DNA of 64,000 nucleotides, taken from NCBI RefSeq assembly GCF_014644315.1, contig NZ_BMKL01000001.1:1251001-1315000 (forward strand). Reading direction: 5' to 3'. This document shows, piece after piece, positions 61,224 to 64,000 of this stretch (position 1 is the first letter of the stretch; each line of letters opens with the position of its first letter). Source of the stretch: Tsuneonella deserti (GTDB lineage: Bacteria; Pseudomonadota; Alphaproteobacteria; Sphingomonadales; Sphingomonadaceae). Under the pieces are notes generated by a model. The model ran no database searches. It was not told the DNA's origin and worked only from the letters and a program-made list of their open reading frames with translations. The position numbers and the translations under genes were made by a program.

Positions 61224-62375
61224 ATGGCGCGCGCACTCTACATCCACTGGCCCTTCTGCGCGCGCAAATGTCCTTATTGCGACTTCAACAGTCACGTGCG
61301 CGCCAGCGTCGATCACGCTGCCTGGCAGGAAGCGCTAATCGCCGACATGCGGCACGAAGCCAGGCTGGCAGGCGGAGAGCCTTTAGCCTCGATCTTCTTC
61401 GGCGGTGGAACCCCGAGCCTGATGCCACCCGCCCTGGTGGCGGTGCTGCTGGCCGAGGCGGAACGGCTATGGGGCTTCGCGCCCGGCATCGAGATCACGC
61501 TCGAGGCCAACCCGTCCTCGGTCGAGGCGGAGCGCTTCGCGGGCCTCGCCGCGGCCGGGGTCAACCGCGTCTCGCTTGGGCTGCAGTCGCTTGACGACGA
61601 GGCGCTCAAGTTTCTTGGCCGGCTCCACGATGTCGCCGAGGGACTGGAGGCTTTCAGGACCGCTACTCGCGTATTCGAGAGGGTCAACGCGGACCTGATA
61701 TATGCTCGTCCCGGACAGACCATGGCGGGCTGGCGAGAGGAACTGTCGCGGGCGATAGACCTGGGGGCCGGACACCTGTCGCTGTACCAGCTCACCATCG
61801 AGGCGGGCACACGCTTTGCAACCGACGTGCGAACCGGCGCTTTCACCCCGCTCGACGATGATCCGGCAGCGGACCTTTTCGCGCTCACTCGCGAACTGAC
61901 CGCTGACGCGGGGCTTCCCGCCTACGAGATATCCAACCATGCCCGCCCGGGCGATGAGAGCCGCCACAACCTGACCTACTGGCGCTATCAGGATTACGCC
62001 GGGATCGGACCAGGCGCTCACGGCCGGCGCGGCGGCAGGGCCACCGTCCGTCACCGCAAACCCGAGAACTGGCTCGCCGCGGTGGCAGGGCACGGGAATG
62101 GAATCGCCGAGGAGCGAGCACTCGCCGTGAGCGAACAGGCTGCCGAGGCATTGCTGATGGGTCTGCGGCTCGCCGAAGGCGTCGATCTTGCGGCGTTATC
62201 GGAACGCTTCCATATCCCTGCCAACCAGTTGATCGACCGCGAAAGGCTGCGCTTCCACCAATCGCTTGGGCTCGTGCGGTTCGAGGGCGCTCGCATCACC
62301 GTCACACACTCGGGGATGCCGCTGCTCGATGCACTTCTGGGTGAGCTCGTACCCGGGGAGCTCGTTGCCGCGTGA
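61224..62375 (+). CDS. hemW: HemW, radical SAM heme chaperone
   Basis: The 383-residue protein has the radical SAM motif YIHWPFCARKCPYCDFNSH (CxxxCxxC), FFGGGTPSLM, ITLEANPSSVEAERF and RVSLGLQSLDDEALKFLGR. The C-terminal HemW domain includes NLTYWRYQDYAGIGPGAHG. The third residue before the last cluster Cys is Tyr and the following C-D is retained; the extra Cys found in HemN is absent, which favours HemW over a coproporphyrinogen dehydrogenase. Confidence 0.93.
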   Translation: MARALYIHWPFCARKCPYCDFNSHVRASVDHAAWQEALIADMRHEARLAGGEPLASIFFGGGTPSLMPPALVAVLLAEAERLWGFAPGIEITLEANPSSVEAERFAGLAAAGVNRVSLGLQSLDDEALKFLGRLHDVAEGLEAFRTATRVFERVNADLIYARPGQTMAGWREELSRAIDLGAGHLSLYQLTIEAGTRFATDVRTGAFTPLDDDPAADLFALTRELTADAGLPAYEISNHARPGDESRHNLTYWRYQDYAGIGPGAHGRRGGRATVRHRKPENWLAAVAGHGNGIAEERALAVSEQAAEALLMGLRLAEGVDLAALSERFHIPANQLIDRERLRFHQSLGLVRFEGARITVTHSGMPLLDALLGELVPGELVAA

Positions 62376-63262
62376 CCAGCGCCGATCTGCTGGAGGCGTG
62401 GGGCAATCACTTGCGCGATGGCCGAAGGCGTTCTCATCATACGGTCCGGGCCTATCTGGCGGCAGCCGATCGGCTGCTATCCGCCGTCCGGATCGAGGGT
62501 TGGGAGCAAGCCGCCGACATCGACGGACAGACGATACGCCGGCAACTGGCGCTGCGGAGGTCCCAAGGACTTTCCAACGCGTCGGCGGCGCGAGAGCTGT
62601 CCGCGCTCAAAGGGTTTGTCGCATTCGCTCGCAGTCAGACGGGGCGCGATGCCGTAGCTCCCCGTCTCCGCGGTCCGCGTATCAAGAAAGGGCTCCCCCG
62701 CCCCGTCACGCCCGACGAAGCGGTCAACCTCGCTGAAATGGTCGGTGGCAGCGCCAGCGACGACTGGATCGGCGCGCGCGACCGGGCCGTGCTGATCCTG
62801 ATGTACGGCGCGGGCCTGCGGATTGCCGAAGCCCTGTCGCTGACAGGTGCCGACCTGCCGCTTGGCGAAACGCTGCGAGTGACCGGCAAGGGCGGCAAGC
62901 AACGCGTCGTCCCGCTGATCCCGATCGTGCGCGCCTCGGTCGAGGATTATCTCTCGCGCTGCCCATGGCCGGTAACGAAGACGGTGCCAGTCTTTCGCGG
63001 CGCCAAGGGGGGGCCGCTAGGCCAGGGCATGGTTCAGAAGGCGATGGCGCGGGCGCGCATCGCGCTTGGCTTGCCAGCCACAGCCACGCCGCATGCTCTT
63101 CGGCACAGCTTTGCAACGCACCTTCTGGGCGCGGGGGCCGACCTCCGATCGCTTCAGGAACTTCTCGGTCATGCCAGCCTCGGCTCGACCCAGATTTATA
63201 CGAGAGTCGATGCGGCTACTTTGCTCGATACCTATCGCAGCGCGCATCCCCGGGGCCGCTAG
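62372..63262 (+). CDS. xerC: Tyrosine recombinase XerC
   Basis: The 296-residue protein has an N-terminal core-binding domain (SHHTVRAYLAAADRLL; LSALKGFVAFARSQTG) and a catalytic domain with Arg in YGAGLRIAEALSL, Lys in VTGKGGKQRVVPL, HALRHSFATHLL, LGHASLGSTQIYTRV and nucleophile Tyr276. XerC resolves chromosome dimers at dif with XerD. GTG 62372 overlaps the hemW stop. No mobile element is attached. Confidence 0.95.
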   Translation: MTSADLLEAWGNHLRDGRRRSHHTVRAYLAAADRLLSAVRIEGWEQAADIDGQTIRRQLALRRSQGLSNASAARELSALKGFVAFARSQTGRDAVAPRLRGPRIKKGLPRPVTPDEAVNLAEMVGGSASDDWIGARDRAVLILMYGAGLRIAEALSLTGADLPLGETLRVTGKGGKQRVVPLIPIVRASVEDYLSRCPWPVTKTVPVFRGAKGGPLGQGMVQKAMARARIALGLPATATPHALRHSFATHLLGAGADLRSLQELLGHASLGSTQIYTRVDAATLLDTYRSAHPRGR

Positions 63263-63864
63263 TCGGCTTGGCGGGGCTTCCACGTGACCACGCGATAGAT
63301 GTATCCCGCTATCGCCAGGGCGATCAGGCCTGCGATGGCCCAGCCCATGATCGTCTCATACTCTGCGAGATAACGCGCCAGCACGGTGCCGCCGTAAATC
63401 AGCAGCGCATTCCAGATCGCGGATCCGGCAGTGGTGAAGAGCAGGAAACGCCAAAGCTTCATGTGCGCAAGACCCGCGGGCAGCGAGATCAGGGTTCGCA
63501 TGAACGGGCTGAAACGGAGGAAGAAGACCACCCACTGGCCATGGCTCTGGAAGAAGCGTGAGGCGGCCTCCATGTGTTCGAAGTCGATCGTCAGCCAGCG
63601 GCCCCAGCGGTCGATGAAAGGTCGAGTGCGCTCATAACCCCAGCGGTCGCCCACCCAGTACCAGGCATAATTGCCCGTCACGGTGCCGAGTGTGCCCCAG
63701 ATCATCAGCGGCCAGAACGCCATTTCGCCGCGTGCGACCAGCACCCCGCCGATGCCCATGATCACTTCGGACGGGATCGGGGGGAAGATGTTTTCAAGCG
63801 CCATCAGCACGAAGATGCCGAAGTACCCTCCGCGCGCGATCGCTTCGATGATGAGGCTGTGCAT
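63259..63864 (-). CDS. DedA family (SNARE-associated) inner-membrane protein
   Basis: The 201-residue protein has the DedA motifs ENIFPPIPSEVIMGIGG (with the conserved E and PxPSE) and FFLRFSPFMRTLISLPAGLAHM (the F-x-R-x-x-P-x-R motif), plus several membrane helices. DedA proteins act in lipid scrambling and membrane homeostasis. It converges on xerC with overlapping stops. Confidence 0.93.
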   Translation of the reverse strand: MHSLIIEAIARGGYFGIFVLMALENIFPPIPSEVIMGIGGVLVARGEMAFWPLMIWGTLGTVTGNYAWYWVGDRWGYERTRPFIDRWGRWLTIDFEHMEAASRFFQSHGQWVVFFLRFSPFMRTLISLPAGLAHMKLWRFLLFTTAGSAIWNALLIYGGTVLARYLAEYETIMGWAIAGLIALAIAGYIYRVVTWKPRQAD

Positions 63865-63895
63865 GGGCGCTTAAACGGCTTGTGTCGCGGTTGGT

Positions 63896-64000
63896 TCAGC
63901 TCGCGTGCCGCGTCTCTATCGCATCCCAGATGCGGCCCGCCGTGTCGGTGCCGTTGAAGCGGTCGATTGCCACGATGCCCGTCGGGCTGGTCACGTTGAT
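63896..64000 (-). CDS. gshB: Glutathione synthetase, C-terminal end (partial)
   Basis: The last 34 codons run from the window edge to TGA at 63896-63898. They read [15 protein letters not shown], then [19 protein letters not shown], matching the GshB end (NVTSPTG...WDAIE). GshB adds glycine to gamma-glutamylcysteine. Confidence 0.85.
   Translation of the reverse strand: MNVTSPTGIVAIDRFNGTDTAGRIWDAIETRHAS

Noticed and set aside
62372..63262. Phage- or integron-type integrase
   Set aside because: The recombinase has XerC length and motifs and lies in the conserved rph-rdgB-hemW-xerC context.

Overview
The window is a GC-rich, densely packed chromosomal segment of an alphaproteobacterium, most likely of the Sphingomonadales and close to Erythrobacter-type genera. 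The pointers are a LOV-domain HWE histidine kinase, the local orders hrcA-grpE / rph-rdgB-hemW-xerC and dnaK-dnaJ, a separate E2/E3 of pyruvate dehydrogenase, PhaR, split glyQ-glyS, short GTGA/ATGA gene overlaps, and alpha-type RpoH heat-shock promoters. Nearly everything is housekeeping. There is no plasmid, prophage, IS element or CRISPR array.

Layout. 1-2.2 kb: end of a radical SAM gene, then a blue-light LOV histidine kinase and a single-domain response regulator. 2.2-4.9 kb: acyl-CoA dehydrogenase, its MerR-type regulator with a recognisable operator, and hisI. 5-12.7 kb: comF, a methyltransferase, pyruvate phosphate dikinase and glycyl-tRNA synthetase; glyS carries a 75-bp palindromic repeat in frame. 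12.7-18 kb: a small membrane protein/XRE regulator pair with a palindromic operator, two tandem TraB/GumN lipoproteins, rplY-pth, and an MgtE-type transporter. 18-24 kb: a short unlisted-type ORF, ychF, a DUF1206 protein, a MaoC protein, a lipoprotein, a merT plus GDCCVFC cassette, and mutL. 24-30 kb: the rod-shape operon mreBCD-mrdA-rodA. 30-32 kb: tRNA-Lys, an Fe-S repair protein and an Nfu scaffold.

31.7-48.6 kb: mostly minus-strand genes, including nnrD, a phosphatase, lpdA, a thioesterase, pdhC, RNase R, an M28 peptidase, an archaeal-type proS, phaR, alr, an MHS-family transporter with a periplasmic insertion, an IscU-like protein, cvpA and radA; one universal stress protein lies on the plus strand. 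48.6-64 kb: a patatin, dnaJ-dnaK, a copper-chaperone-like lipoprotein, a Zn-motif protein, an indoleamine dioxygenase homologue, a CDF transporter, grpE-hrcA, rph-rdgB-hemW-xerC, a DedA protein, and the 3' end of gshB.

The most unusual locus is 21.5-22.4 kb. An 18-codon second copy of a mutL 3' end lies next to the lipoprotein gene, with its stop overlapping that gene's start as TGATG. The present mutL ends about 0.8 kb away, beyond a merT-GDCCVFC pair, and its last codons are less GC-rich. The simplest reading is that a small thiol/metal cassette entered at the mutL 3' end, brought a substitute mutL tail, and split a former mutL-lipoprotein operon. The in-frame palindromic element in glyS is the second notable signal.
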